From Coniella vitis (lineage: Eukaryota; Ascomycota; Sordariomycetes; Diaporthales; Schizoparmaceae), in contig WUJK01000003.1 in the NCBI GenBank assembly GCA_011317545.1, positions 3,720,001 to 3,784,000 of the forward strand: a stretch of DNA of 64,000 nt, read 5' to 3'. Below, piece after piece: positions 23,463 through 34,486 of this stretch. A model generated the notes under the pieces. That model was not told where the DNA came from and did no database searches. It was given only the letters and a program-made list of their open reading frames with translations. How positions within the stretch are numbered: position 1 is the first letter of the stretch; each line of letters starts with the position of its first letter. A program made the position numbers and the translations under genes.

Positions 23463-24596
23463 ATGTCTCCCAAGGCAGAGCGGCTCAAAGATGAGGTGAG
23501 ATGGCATAGCTTATCTCGCGGTTTTACGACCATGCGACAATGCAACACATATTGAGAAACAAACGCAGGGCTCCCGACTTCAGGTCGTCGCGGCCGGAGC
23601 CACGGCTGGCATGATCTCACGGTGAGTCTCCCCCTGATAACCCATCAATTTCTGGACCTTGGATCTTTTCCCTGACAAGCATACCCGCACAGCTTCGTGA
23701 TTGCGCCCCTCGACGTTGTCAAGATCCGCCTCCAACTTCAATCGCACTCCCTGTCTGACCCGCTGTCGCACCCCCGCGCCCAAGGCGGACCCATCTACAA
23801 AGGCACCATCTCGACCCTCAGGAGCATCCTCGCCACCGAAGGCATCACTGGTCTATGGAAGGGAAACGTGCCCGCCGAGCTCATGTACATTTCATACTCG
23901 GCCATCCAATTCACCGCCTACCGTTCCACCACACAATTCCTCCAGCACCTGGAGCAGCAGCATGGCTTCCACCTGCCCAGCGCCGTCGAGTCATTCCTTT
24001 CGGGCGCCGCAGCAGGCGCGGTGAGCACGGCGACTACGTATCCGCTTGATCTCCTCCGGACCCGCTTCGCCGCCCAAGGCAACGACGACAAGGTGTATAC
24101 ATCGCTGCGGCGCGCCCTGGTTACCATCCAGCGTGATGAAGGACTGAAGGGATTCTTTCGAGGCTTGAACCCAGCGTTGGGCCAAATTGTGCCCTTTATG
24201 GGCGTCTTTTTCGCCGTATACGAAACACTGCGGACACCCCTTGCAGGATTCAATCTGCCGTTCGGCGGCGGCGAGGCGGTTGCAGGGACCATGGCGAGCA
24301 TTATCGCCAAGACGGGTGTCTTTCCGCTCGACACCGTGCGCAAGAGGATACAAGTGCAGGGTCCCACGCGCAGCCGCTACGTGCATAAGAATATTCCCGA
24401 TTATGGACGGTTGGGGACGCTGGGTACCATGCGTACGATCTGGAGAGTGGAAGGCATGCGGGCGTTGTATAGGGGATTGACGGTTAGTCTGCTCAAGGCG
24501 GCGCCAGCGAGTGCCATTACTATGTGGACGTATGAGAGGGTATTGAAAGCCTTGATTAGCTTTGAGCAAAGGGACAAGGAGAGGAGGATTTTGTGA
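23463..24596 (+). CDS. tpc1: Mitochondrial thiamine pyrophosphate carrier Tpc1
   Basis: Three exons, 23463-23495, 23569-23621 and 23693-24596, encode 329 aa, with GTGAGA and GTGAGT donors and CAG acceptors. The first exon holds only 11 codons (MSPKAERLKDE). Three carrier repeats are visible, each with the PxD/ExxK/RxR signature: PLDVVKIRLQ (from residue 34), PLDLLRTRFA and PLDTVRKRIQ. That is the six-helix mitochondrial carrier fold of the inner membrane. The N-terminal LKDEGSRLQVVAAGATAGMI and the sequence after the first signature match fungal Tpc1, which imports thiamine pyrophosphate for mitochondrial dehydrogenases. Length is normal for the family. It is convergent with the GNAT gene, whose stop lies 220 bases away. 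The start is the only ATG in frame with the first short exon. Confidence 0.93.
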
Positions 24597-24815
24597 GTGG
24601 TTTGTGAAGAGTTGGCGTCCCTTGTTTATTTTCATTTTCAAATACGCAGTATCGGGATAGAATGCGCTTGCAAAAAGCATAGAGTTGGTTCTGTAATTAG
24701 ACGGTTTGAAGATATCTTTCAAGTGCTTAAAAGCAAACCGGCCATGGGGGGAAGACATGTAGAGTATCAGATAATGCCAAAAGAGTGCATGCACCAGACA
24801 ATACTCAGTAGCATC

Positions 24816-25628
24816 TCACACCTTCACCTCTTGACCCGCCTCCTCCTTGTCCTCCTTTCCCAAAACCTCCTCCCTCAGAACACCAAAACACACCCGGTCC
24901 AACAACTTCCCGTTCTTCCAAATCGACTTTCTCGACACTCCTTCAAGCGTAAACCCAGCCTTGACCAACACCCGCTGACTCGCCGCATTGCCCTCAAACG
25001 TGGTCGCCTCAATCCGGTTTAAATCAGGCCACGTCTGAAAAGCCCACTTGACGAATGCCGTGACGGCCTCGGTCGTGTACCCTTTTCCCCAGTGCTCACG
25101 CCCAATCCAGTACCCCAGTTCCATGGTTCGCGCGTCAACGTCCGTGGGGGAATTGTTTTTGAGGCCGATACCGCCAATGATGGGGCTTGTGGCGAGGATA
25201 GTTGCAATTTCTGAGGGCGTACACGTTTCCGCCTCTGCCGAGTCTGTCGTCACTGTTTTGTGCTCATTCGCAGTCTCATCCGCGATCTGCTTGCTGCTCG
25301 GACTCGCGCCACCATCTCCATGCCGGCAGATTGCATACTTGAGCCTCACTGAATCTACCGTCGTCGTTGTCTTCCTCTCCTCCTTTTCACCAGAGGGAGT
25401 CGTGATGGTTTCGATGGTGGTTTCATGGACATCTCTCCGATCAGTCGACGCAATCTTGGTGATGAAGTGTTCTGCGTCGGCTAGGGTATAGGGAAAGGGA
25501 AAGGTGTTGCGCATCCATTTTGTGATTCCGGCGTCGTCGGCTAAGCGGGCGTTTTCGGGGGCGTCGGCGAGCAGGAGGGGACGAATGATTGTTTTGGGGG
25601 TTGTAAGGATGGGTTGAAAGGCGGACAT
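24816..25628 (-). CDS. GNAT-family N-acetyltransferase (RimJ/RimL-like)
   Basis: Single exon of 270 aa. The order of motifs is that of the RimJ/RimL-type GNAT fold: N-terminal TIIRPLLLADAPENARLADD, a central MELGYWIGREHWGKGYTTEA with the acetyl-CoA pyrophosphate loop, then NRIEATTFEGNAASQRVLVK and AGFTLEGVSRKSIWKNGKL. An insertion of about 70 Thr/Glu-rich residues (about 70-140) separates the first helices from the core beta-strands. It is longer than in bacterial homologues, which are usually 170-190 aa. The substrate cannot be told from sequence; relatives acetylate protein N-termini, amino acids or small amines. It is divergent from erv46, with 1.35 kb between the starts. Confidence 0.85.
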   Translation of the reverse strand: MSAFQPILTTPKTIIRPLLLADAPENARLADDAGITKWMRNTFPFPYTLADAEHFITKIASTDRRDVHETTIETITTPSGEKEERKTTTTVDSVRLKYAICRHGDGGASPSSKQIADETANEHKTVTTDSAEAETCTPSEIATILATSPIIGGIGLKNNSPTDVDARTMELGYWIGREHWGKGYTTEAVTAFVKWAFQTWPDLNRIEATTFEGNAASQRVLVKAGFTLEGVSRKSIWKNGKLLDRVCFGVLREEVLGKEDKEEAGQEVKV

Positions 25629-26978
25629 TTTTAGTCTATTTTCTTGTGTTTCTCTACTGTTTTTGTTTTATGTATGGGAAGCGGAAAGATGGGGAGGATG
25701 ACTGGTAGTATAATTCAAGTGCTGTTAAGTCTGGGTGGTTACCGGGCTGCTGGTGGTGCACTGTATTATATACTTGGAGATTAACAAAAGATCGAGAAGA
25801 AAGAAAGCCAATCCCATTGATTATCTGCTGCTTATAACTTCAGAAAGTAATGCAATGAGTCACCCGGTGATGAACATTTGTAAGTTAGCCTGCAGGCTGG
25901 TAAGCCGATAAGAAGTCATGGAAAATGCAAAGCAGAACAGATAGTATAGCGGTAAGACACAACACGAGCCCCTCGTGTGATTGATGCTAACAAGTGGCGA
26001 TAGCGTGCGTGGTTTTCCGTGAGATGGCCCGGCCCGGAGGCTACATAGTATGCACAGATGGATAGGCTGCCCTTTGTATTTGTAAGATATCTGCTTGAGC
26101 ACCTATAGACACGGATTCGCTGCACGAAGAAGTCGAGAATCTCTGCAGATGCCCACGGTATTTGTTAGCGAGGGTGTTGACTAGCTTAGTCAGCCGGCTA
26201 CTTTGTTGCTGGAAATCCTCACAATCAGGCAAAGCATGGCCTGGCCTGTCTTGGTAAGGCCTCAGGGCCTTCTGGGCCTGTAGCTTCCCCCGCAGTCTCC
26301 CAGTGGAACCTCCCGTTTCAATTGTCCCGTTTAACTGGCGCGCAGGGAAAGAAGACCAGGACCAGGCCCTGCTATTCTAGGCAAGATCCCGGCAGCCGAG
26401 ACCACAGGCCACGCAATTGGGCATGCTACAGCCTTCCCAGCGGTACATAGTACAGCCCCCGGGGGAAAATGTGTCGTGGCCTCAAGTCTGTAGAGCGAGG
26501 TTAGCTAAGCCAGCCTTGCGACTACGTACGGCTTCCTCGTGCGCCAGGTCCAAAAGTCGCAGCAGCACCCAACGTCAGCATTCCTTGGATGTCTTGATTG
26601 TTATTCTGGTGTTGGCTTCTTTGTATCCTTCCTTTGCTCTTTTGCCCAATTCCTCCACAGCAGCGTCCTTCCTGTGTCCTGCTCCCATCCTTTCCTTTGC
26701 ATGGTCGAACAAAAAGCACAGTTGGCGTCGCTGATCTGCTCCTCGCTTGCCAATCCGCACCTCTCGCAACGACGGCACCGGCAACGACGATTCTATTGTT
26801 CCCCGAGGCCAGCAGTCTAGACCGTTCGTCCGAAGCGCAGAAGCTTGCCATTCAAAGAAAGAATAGTCTTTTTCTCGGGCCTTTGTTTCCGATTAGCGGC
26901 ACGGCACACAGCGAGTGGATTGTTCTTTTCCTGCCTATATTCGCAAAAGAAAAAAAAAAAGAAAAGAAAAGAAGCACA
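25629..26978. other. Divergent promoter region between the GNAT gene and erv46
   Basis: About 1.35 kb. It contains TACATAGTA-type sites at 26042-26050 and 26443-26452, and between them a patch rich in GGCCTGGCC/CAGGGCC-like sequence (about 26225-26370). A/G-rich sequence immediately precedes the erv46 start. No gene is supported. Confidence 0.5.
26042..26452. repeat. Two TACATAGTA-type sites in the GNAT/erv46 divergent promoter
   Basis: TACATAGTA at 26042-26050 and TACATAGTAC at 26443-26452. Both match one arm of the palindrome found in other 5' flanks of this window. Confidence 0.6.
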
Positions 26979-28472
26979 ATGCCGGCCAAGTCGCGCTTCA
27001 CAAGGCTCGATGCCTTTACAAAAACAGTCGAGGATGCGCGCATCAGGACAACGTCGGGCGGCATCGTCACAATCGTGTCGCTGCTGGTGGTTCTATACCT
27101 GGCATGGGGCGAGTGGGCAGACTACCGCCGGACAGTCATACATCCAGAGCTGATAGTGGACAAGGGAAGAGGTGAGTAGAGGGTACAGAAAAGGGCAATG
27201 AGGGACGAGAGTGGACGTTGTGCACCACGGGAAAGCTAACCAAACATCGACAGGCGAGCGAATGGAGATCCACCTCAACATGACCTTCCCAAAGCTACCC
27301 TGCGAGCTGCTATCCCTCGACGTTATGGACGTATCCGGCGAGCAACAACACGGCGTGCAGCACGGCGTCAATAAGGTGCGCCTCCGCCCTGCCGCAGAAG
27401 GAGGTGGCGTCATCGACGTCAAGGCCCTTGCATTGCACGAGGACGGTGACTCGGTCAAGCACTTGGATCCGGAATACTGCGGCGAGTGCTACGGCGCGCC
27501 CAGCCCCGGCAACGCCATCAAGCCCGGCTGCTGCAACACGTGCGACGAAGTGCGCGAAGCCTATGCGCAGGCCTCGTGGGCCTTTGGCCGCGGCGAGGGC
27601 GTCGAGCAGTGCCAGCGCGAGCACTATGCCGAGAAGCTCGATGAGCAGCGCAACGAAGGGTGCCGCATCGAGGGCTCGCTGCGAGTCAACAAGGTTGTGG
27701 GCAACTTCCACATTGCGCCCGGCCGCAGCTTTAGCCGCGGTAACATGCACATGCACGACCTCGACAATTACTGGAACGAGGCTCGCCAGGGCGTTCACAC
27801 GTTCACGCACCAGATTCACCACCTGCGCTTTGGACCCCAGCTGCCCGAGGAGATTAGCCGCAAGCTGAGCACCCGCTCGAGCTTGCCCTGGAACAGCCAC
27901 CACATGAATCCGCTCGACGACACGGAGCAGAGCACCGACGACCCGGCCTACAACTACATGTACTTTGTCAAAATTGTGCCCACTTCGTACCTTCCGCTCA
28001 GCTGGGACAAGAAGTACCGCGACATGGTGGCCGACCACAATGCCGCGCTGGGTTCCTTTGGCCAGGGCGAGGATGGCAGCATCGAGACGCACCAGTACTC
28101 TGTCACGAGCCACAAGCGCAGTCTCAAGGGCGGCGACGATGCCGCCGAGGGCCACGCCGAGCGTATCCATTCCCAGGGTGGGATCCCGGGTGTATTCTTC
28201 TCTTATGTAAGTTGCTTCTTTTTGTCTTTTTGTTTTTCGTACTATCTATATTCATATCGAGCGATGACTAATTGATCTCCTTTTTTTCTCTTCTCTAGGA
28301 CATCTCCCCTATGAAGGTCATCAACCGCGAAGAGCCAACCAAGTCGTTTGCCGGCTTCCTGACGGGTTTGTGTGCCGTTTTGGGTGGCACATTGACGGTT
28401 GCGGCTGCAGTGGATCGGTTCATGTTTGAGGGCGCCACAAGGCTGAAGAAGATGCGATCCAAGGATTTGTGA
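26979..28472 (+). CDS. erv46: ER-Golgi vesicle cargo receptor Erv46 (ERGIC3 family)
   Basis: Three exons, 26979-27171, 27254-28206 and 28299-28472, encode 439 aa, with GTGAGT and GTAAGT donors. The start MPAKSRFTRLDAFTKTVEDA is followed by a membrane helix (about residues 26-44, GGIVTIVSLLVVLYLAW), a large lumenal domain, and a second helix near the C-terminus (FAGFLTGLCAVLGGTLTVAA). The lumenal domain has the family's cysteine cluster YCGECYGAP (about 139-146) and GCCNTCDEVREAY (about 157), plus GNFHIAPGRS and YQYSVT-like segments. This is the two-helix topology of Erv46, which with Erv41 cycles in COPII/COPI vesicles to retrieve ER residents. The tail ends KMRSKDL with Lys/Arg-rich sorting character. 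Length is normal. Confidence 0.95.
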
Positions 28473-31239
28473 GGGTTTTTTTTTTTTTTTTTCTTTCTTG
28501 TGCGACCAAAGGGAAAGGGAAGGAATAGGAGACTATAAAAGAAATCTTGAGTTGAAATTATCTCTGCATATAGGGTCCCGTATCGTTGTGGCGCGCGCGC
28601 GCGTGAGAGAAGAGCGGAAGAGAAAGAGAATTCTGGACCAGTTCGTTTGTGGTGGCGCTGGTACAACACCACACAACCACGGGTTTCTCCCTGATCTCTT
28701 GTCTTTTGACTTTTTGCCTCTTTTTTTGTTCTTGTTGTTATTGCCTTATTTCTTTGCTTGTGCATGGGGGCTACGGAGTTTCGGATAGGTCCGGGAAATA
28801 TATACAATAACAACGTTCTTTTTTTCTTCTCTCTTTTTTTTTTCTCTATCAACCAAATCTGGCAGATTGTGCACATAATGTCACATATGCATACGCACAC
28901 ATGATGGAAGGTGTTGATCTGTAAACAAAGCACTTACTATACGGGGGAGTAAATAAATTTTGTGCAATGGAACCGAGTTTTATGATACTGATTTATGTAC
29001 CATGTATAGATAGTACAGCGCAAAAAGGACATTGCAATTGATACCAATATCGGCCTTGACCGAGCTGGATTTGAATAAAAAAAAAAACCTACCGTACGTA
29101 CTATATAAAGACAAAAGAGACGGGGAATTGCTACACCCGAGTGAATCCGAGCAACGGGATATATATTATATAAAGTTTATGACCGTTGAATAAAGATAGT
29201 ACGTACGTACCATATGTAAATTTTAAACAAGGGACCGCGTAAGAAATTCGGAAGGGGAAAAAAGAAAGAAAAATAAAAAAAGGATTCTCGGTCGGCAGAC
29301 AAAATGAAGAAGCCGAGAGGAAGGAGAGTATTGTGGATGCGACGCGGCCCAGCTCGGTGCGATTTTGAAGCGAGGGGCGGGCGGGTGGATTCGTAAATTA
29401 CTGATGGCGCCAGAGTGGAGGATGGGTGGGATGGGATGAATGTGTGAGTATATGATGGTTGACGGATGTCCGTCCGGTGTTGAGGACGGACGGATCGCTT
29501 GCTGCACAGAGAATATAGAAAGGGAAAAAAAAGAGAGAGAGAGAGAGAGAGACAAGTCCCAGGGATGTAAGTGGGATGGATGGAACGGACGATCGTCAGT
29601 GGGTTTTGTGTGGGTTTTTGTTTCCCATTCTTCTCTTTTTCTTCTTCTTCTTCGATTTTCTTCTTCGGGGGCTTCTAGAAGGGGTTTTCCGAAGGGACCG
29701 GATGGTCGAGGGGTAGGGGGGGAGGTGGAAAGGTGAGAAGGAGGTTAGGTTCGGAGATATGGCTTAGCTGTTTCTTTTGTTTATGTGTTTCATTTGATTT
29801 TGTATAATGGTCTGTGGTGATAGGAACGTACGACCCCAATATCGTGGCGGGCTTTGGGTGTTTGGGCGGCATAATGATTTGTGGCGTAGATGGTTTTTGA
29901 GTCTGACTGCAGTCTCGATGTGATACCAAGGATAAAGAAGGATTCAGGGTGATGAAACAATTGTCGACTGGCCACTTCTGCTGCAGCTGCGTACTCGAGA
30001 ATGCCGTGGATACGTACACTCAAGGTGCATAGTAAAGGATTATCGAGAGATTTCATAATCAATAGTCCTCACTTTTCCGTTCTTTTGGGGGCGGTTCCTC
30101 AACTCAAAGTCGAACGAGTACAATGTACAATGATTCAAGAAAAGCATGCGCCATGCAAACAGGCACAGCTGCAAACATTCCTGCTGCAAGATGGAGGAAG
30201 ACCAGCCCAGCCCAAGCCAACCCCCCGGCTGGAGGTTCCTCATTTTAAGTCTAATCTCCGCGTGGGGAGCACCCGCCCGTCTCGTGCTGGGCCTGGCTTG
30301 TGGTCCCAAACAGGTGTTTGGTGCTGTAGCAGCGAGCACGGCCAGGTAGGTGCCCATGGCCAGCAATCCATCATTCAATAAGGGTTCGCGCGAGCTGGAG
30401 CTTACGCGGTAAATAGTACTGAGTAGTCGCAGTAAGTACATCAGAGCACAGGTTATGGCCATTTCGGGGTCCGCCCCGGCCCGAGGGAACGAATCTGTGT
30501 CCAGTCGAAGTTTCAACGTTTTTTGTTTTTGTTTTTTGTTTTCTTTCTTTTTCCTCCCATGGGGCTCCTCTTTTTGCCGTTTTCTGTCTTCTCCTTTGCA
30601 TCACAATCCAAGGCTTGTTCTCGATATTTTCTTTCCTTGTCATTATCATTTTTTATATACCTGGTAGCCTAAGCAAGCAGCCTAGGACTCGAGATTTGGT
30701 TTCGGGGCTATTGGAGCAACGGGCCAATAGACAGGAAATGAATACCGATTCTGGATGCTCGGTATGTTGTAATCGTGGTCGCATTGTAGCGAATTGTACT
30801 TGTTATGTTTGTTGTGATTATTTCGCAATGAGAGGGCGAGAGGAGATTTGATGAGCGAGTGGGTTTGCTGATTTCGCGGCAAAAAGACAAGACGGAGAAA
30901 GAAGAGTCCTTTCTTCACCTTTGTGGATCTCTCATTTGGTCTGTTGCTATAATTACCAACAACTGTTTTGTTGATCGACCTTTTTTTTGCTTGTGAGATC
31001 AGCATCGGGTTGCTTACCTATGACGACTTCTGTACCAAGATCCCAACGGCAGTGAGTGCCCCGCGAGCCAATGCAGGTCCCGAGTACATGTCCATCCATA
31101 TTCTTGTTGCTGTTCTGGGTGAGGAAGAGCATGCTGTTGATTTGTGAGAGACGATCCAGGGAGCCTGCAGAGCATCATTTCGCAGAGCATCACCGTGTGA
31201 CCGTTTTCTGATGGAAGCGAGGTACTTTCTTTACTGATG

Positions 31240-32901
31240 TGTACTTACATAGCATAGTATATCTGGTATACTTTGCTACTATGTACACAGTACTTACCTC
31301 GTCTTTGAGCTGCCAGGGTACAAGGACATGGTACCGGTGGACCATGCAGGATAATTCCTGTGCTTATTAGTTTCCAGCCGTTGAGCTACTTAGTACATAA
31401 TACATACATAGTAGTATAAGCGGGGAGATGATTTGCAGCCATGTCACTTGCACTCTTTTTGGCCATTCGCGAGAGGCTCCGGAAAGGTTCTTTTTTTCAC
31501 TCCGTACCACGTACACCAATCATGCCCGACGGGGCGAGGAGTTCATTTCATGGTAGTTTTCTGATAGTTTGGACACTTGTAGCTTGTGGCGTGACACGTT
31601 TGTTGTGGCTTGTACAGGCTGGTTATTTATTAGTAAGAAGCACGTAGGTACCCAATTGCCTGCCGCATGATCTACTCTCATGCTACTATGTAGTTATGTA
31701 CATGGTATAAGTTTGTCGGCATAGGAAGCACTGGACCAGATCAACACGAGATTTGCCGCCAGCAGAGACTTGCGTGCCTTGGCAGAGAGCATACTTACTG
31801 TGCATACGTATCTGGATTCTCTTAGCAAATTATAATTGAGAAGGGGGGGGGGGGCGGGCGAGAGATGCAAAAAAAAAGCTCGTATTACGTTGACAAGAGT
31901 GACAGAGCCTCGATAGAGGGGGGAATTGGAACGGGTCTGGACGGGGTCCGGCTGCCAAGGTACCCATTGGGTGCTTTTTCCTCTATATGTGTACTCAGTA
32001 TACAACTAGCGACTTGCATATGCACATGCACATCGCACCTTCCATAGTACGCAGTGAGTGCCCTGGAAAGAGCAACCAAGATCCGTCGTTTTGACTTGTA
32101 CCTTGTGATCACGGCTCATCGCATCCTTCTGTCGATACTGCTAGCCTCCTTTTCCACGGCCTAGTATTTGACATGGCATGGCATGGTTGATCAGCTGGGG
32201 ACGATCAAGCAAGCGAGCAGAAGGTACCAAGAGAACATCAAGCAAGTACACCACCGCTCCCGATCCTGCACCCAAGCCAAGTGGTCTGGGGTAAGGCGGG
32301 GTCCCGTAGGCAGCGCTAACGGTGCTACTGCTACTATGTATGTGCAGACAGGCCAAAAAGATCGGGCACCGAATGCTCAACTCAAGTACTACTTCTGCAT
32401 AACACTTCTACTAGGGCAGCCAGTACTACTTGGTGGTGGTGCTCGGTGGTGCTACTGAACTGACAGCATGTCTTTGTACGCCAAGTGAATGGATTGGTAT
32501 CGCTGCTGGGAGCTGCTGCTGGCCACTGCAGTTGGTGTGGGTACACGACCGATTTACTTTCGCTCGCTTGCTTAGACTTCTCAAATGCCAGCATTAACAA
32601 AATCAATAAATCAATAAAAATCTATAATACAATAGTAAGGGGGCACGCAGACTGGCAGGCCACATGGCAAAGAAAAGCAAAGTGCAAAAAGCAATAACAC
32701 ACAGAGCAGCCGCCGCCAAAGGGGAGCCCAGCACACCTCCAAGCCCCCTGCAGAGCGTTCCATTTATATGCTGTTGCCCCTGTGCCCAAACCCGAACCGG
32801 GCTAGTGCGGGTAGACACGCCCGCCGATCCGCACATAGGTACGACAGTACTACATGGTATGTACCTGCCGAGCATACATAGATAGTACTTACTAGTAGTA
32901 C
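31240..32901. repeat. Second cluster of TACTATGTACATAGTA-like palindromic sites
   Basis: Sites at about 31240-31262, 31277-31292 (TACTATGTACACAGTA, identical to 12924-12939), 31390-31415, 31684-31707, 32332-32340, 32847-32864 (GTACTACATGGTATGTAC) and 32876-32901. All lie between the 3' end of erv46 and the start of the Sel1-repeat gene, in the right half of the spacer. Confidence 0.75.
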
Positions 32902-33596
32902 ACAAGACGTGCTCTAAAAAGTACCGCCCACCAAGGCCACAGTGGGCTGGCTGCTGCAGGGCAGTCTGGGCCTCCCCATGACACAGCATCGTCTGTGCGT
33001 CCGTGGGTGTGCCAGTGTGCCAGTGTGCCCAGACAAGGCCAGGGATCCTCGCCATTTCAATTGATTGATTTTCTCACAAGCTGCTTTGTTTCTTTTCTTT
33101 CTTTATTTTTCCCTTCTGTTTGCTGCTGCGATACGGTTGTTGCTTTGCTCCTTTGGTCTCCTCTCTTGTTCGTACGGCCGACAGTCTGAAGCCCACATGG
33201 CAACGAGTTGGGAGCCCAAGAGTCGATTTCAGCCCAAGAGTGCGCGGCGCCGGCAGTTGTACCAATGACCACTGACGCTTGAATTTCAGGTGCTCAGTCA
33301 GCCGTCACAGAAGGGGGCCCTTCTACCCACTGCACCGCAGGTACCACCACTGCAGCACTGCAGCACTGCAGCACAGCGCGACACAAGCCAAGGCGGGCTA
33401 GCCCAGCCCAAGTCGACCCAAGTCACGCACCCAAGCACCCAAGAGAGACCCTTTGACGCGGCCTTGCCCATTTCTCTCCCCGTCGCCCTCATTCAACATT
33501 CCTTCCACCCTCACCCGCGCCGTCAGCAACCCTCACCCACTCACTCGTTTATCCATCCTTCTCTGGACCCTGGGGGCCTCTGCCTTTCCCCTTCTG

Positions 33597-33632
33597 CAGC
33601 ATCAGCATCAGCATCAGCATCAGCATCAGCAT
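33597..33632. repeat. (CAGCAT)6 hexanucleotide repeat
   Basis: Six uninterrupted copies of CAGCAT in the probable 5' leader or promoter of the Sel1-repeat gene. It creates an open frame with alternating Ser-Ala that I do not consider coding. Confidence 0.95.
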
Positions 33633-34486
33633 CTCTCGCTAGGCAGCGCCCACGCAGCGTCCCATCCCCCCATCTTCGACGCCAACGCCACCGGCCCGGC
33701 CAACCTCGTCTGAATGACGACTGCGACAAACAGGGGCACCGCGACCGCCACCGTTCATTCGCTCGCTCTGTTTCAGGGTGCAAGCAGCCAAGGCAGCCCG
33801 TCGCTCTGGCACGACGCTCGTTTTTGGCGATCCGGCTTACAAAGGAGCCCAAGCCCGCCCGTTCGCTCGCTCGTCCCATCCTAATTGCCGCCGCGTCGTC
33901 TCGTGATCCTGTCTCCATCAGCATCCATCCGCTCTCATTGACCGACCCATCTTGAATCTGACGTTTTCCTTTTTCCCACAATCGAACCGACAAACGACGT
34001 TTTCCGACTGCGCCACCCTGCTGCCGCTATACCTGCTTCTGCTTTTCCCCCACCTTTCAGTACGACGACTGCGAGCATTGTCGTCATTGATGTGCCAGCA
34101 AGACCGCCGCCTGGACGACAGTCTGTCACAATACGATCCGTCGTCATCCTTGGGAAGCTGACCGCACCCTTCACCCAACCAAGCGTGTTGCAGCTCACAA
34201 CCATAAACCGCCGCTACTTTTATAGTCTCGCGACGTCCTTGCAAGACAAACAAAGACGTCCCCTATCGAACCGCCACAGCGGCACGACTGACCCTGATTT
34301 CGTGCATTCCAGAGCCTCCTGCCCTGTGGCGACGTCATTTTTTTCGCGTGCTGGCAACCCCTTACGCGAAAGACGTGCCTCTCGTGTTGTTGATTGACAA
34401 CGGAAACCTGGCTGGGTAACAAACGCACACCCTGCCGTCTTTCTCTGCGCCCCAAGACCACCACCACCACCACCACCACCACCACC

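Larger units (their letters stand above)
28473..34486. other. Gene-poor spacer between erv46 and the Sel1-repeat gene
   Basis: About 6 kb with no supported gene. A poly-T run follows the erv46 stop, and a (GA)n run lies at about 29531-29553. From about 30170 rightwards there are G/C-rich CAGCCC-type patches, and TACATAGTA-type palindromes cluster at 31240-32901. The last 1.1 kb, before the start at 34487, is pyrimidine-rich. It holds a six-copy CAGCAT hexanucleotide repeat (33597-33632) and looks like a long 5' leader. Confidence 0.55.

Noticed and set aside
33290..33955. 221-codon + strand open frame with Ser-Ala repeats
   Set aside because: Composition follows the C-rich leader and (CAGCAT)6 repeat; no domain, no start context, and it sits in the leader of the Nif1-like gene.
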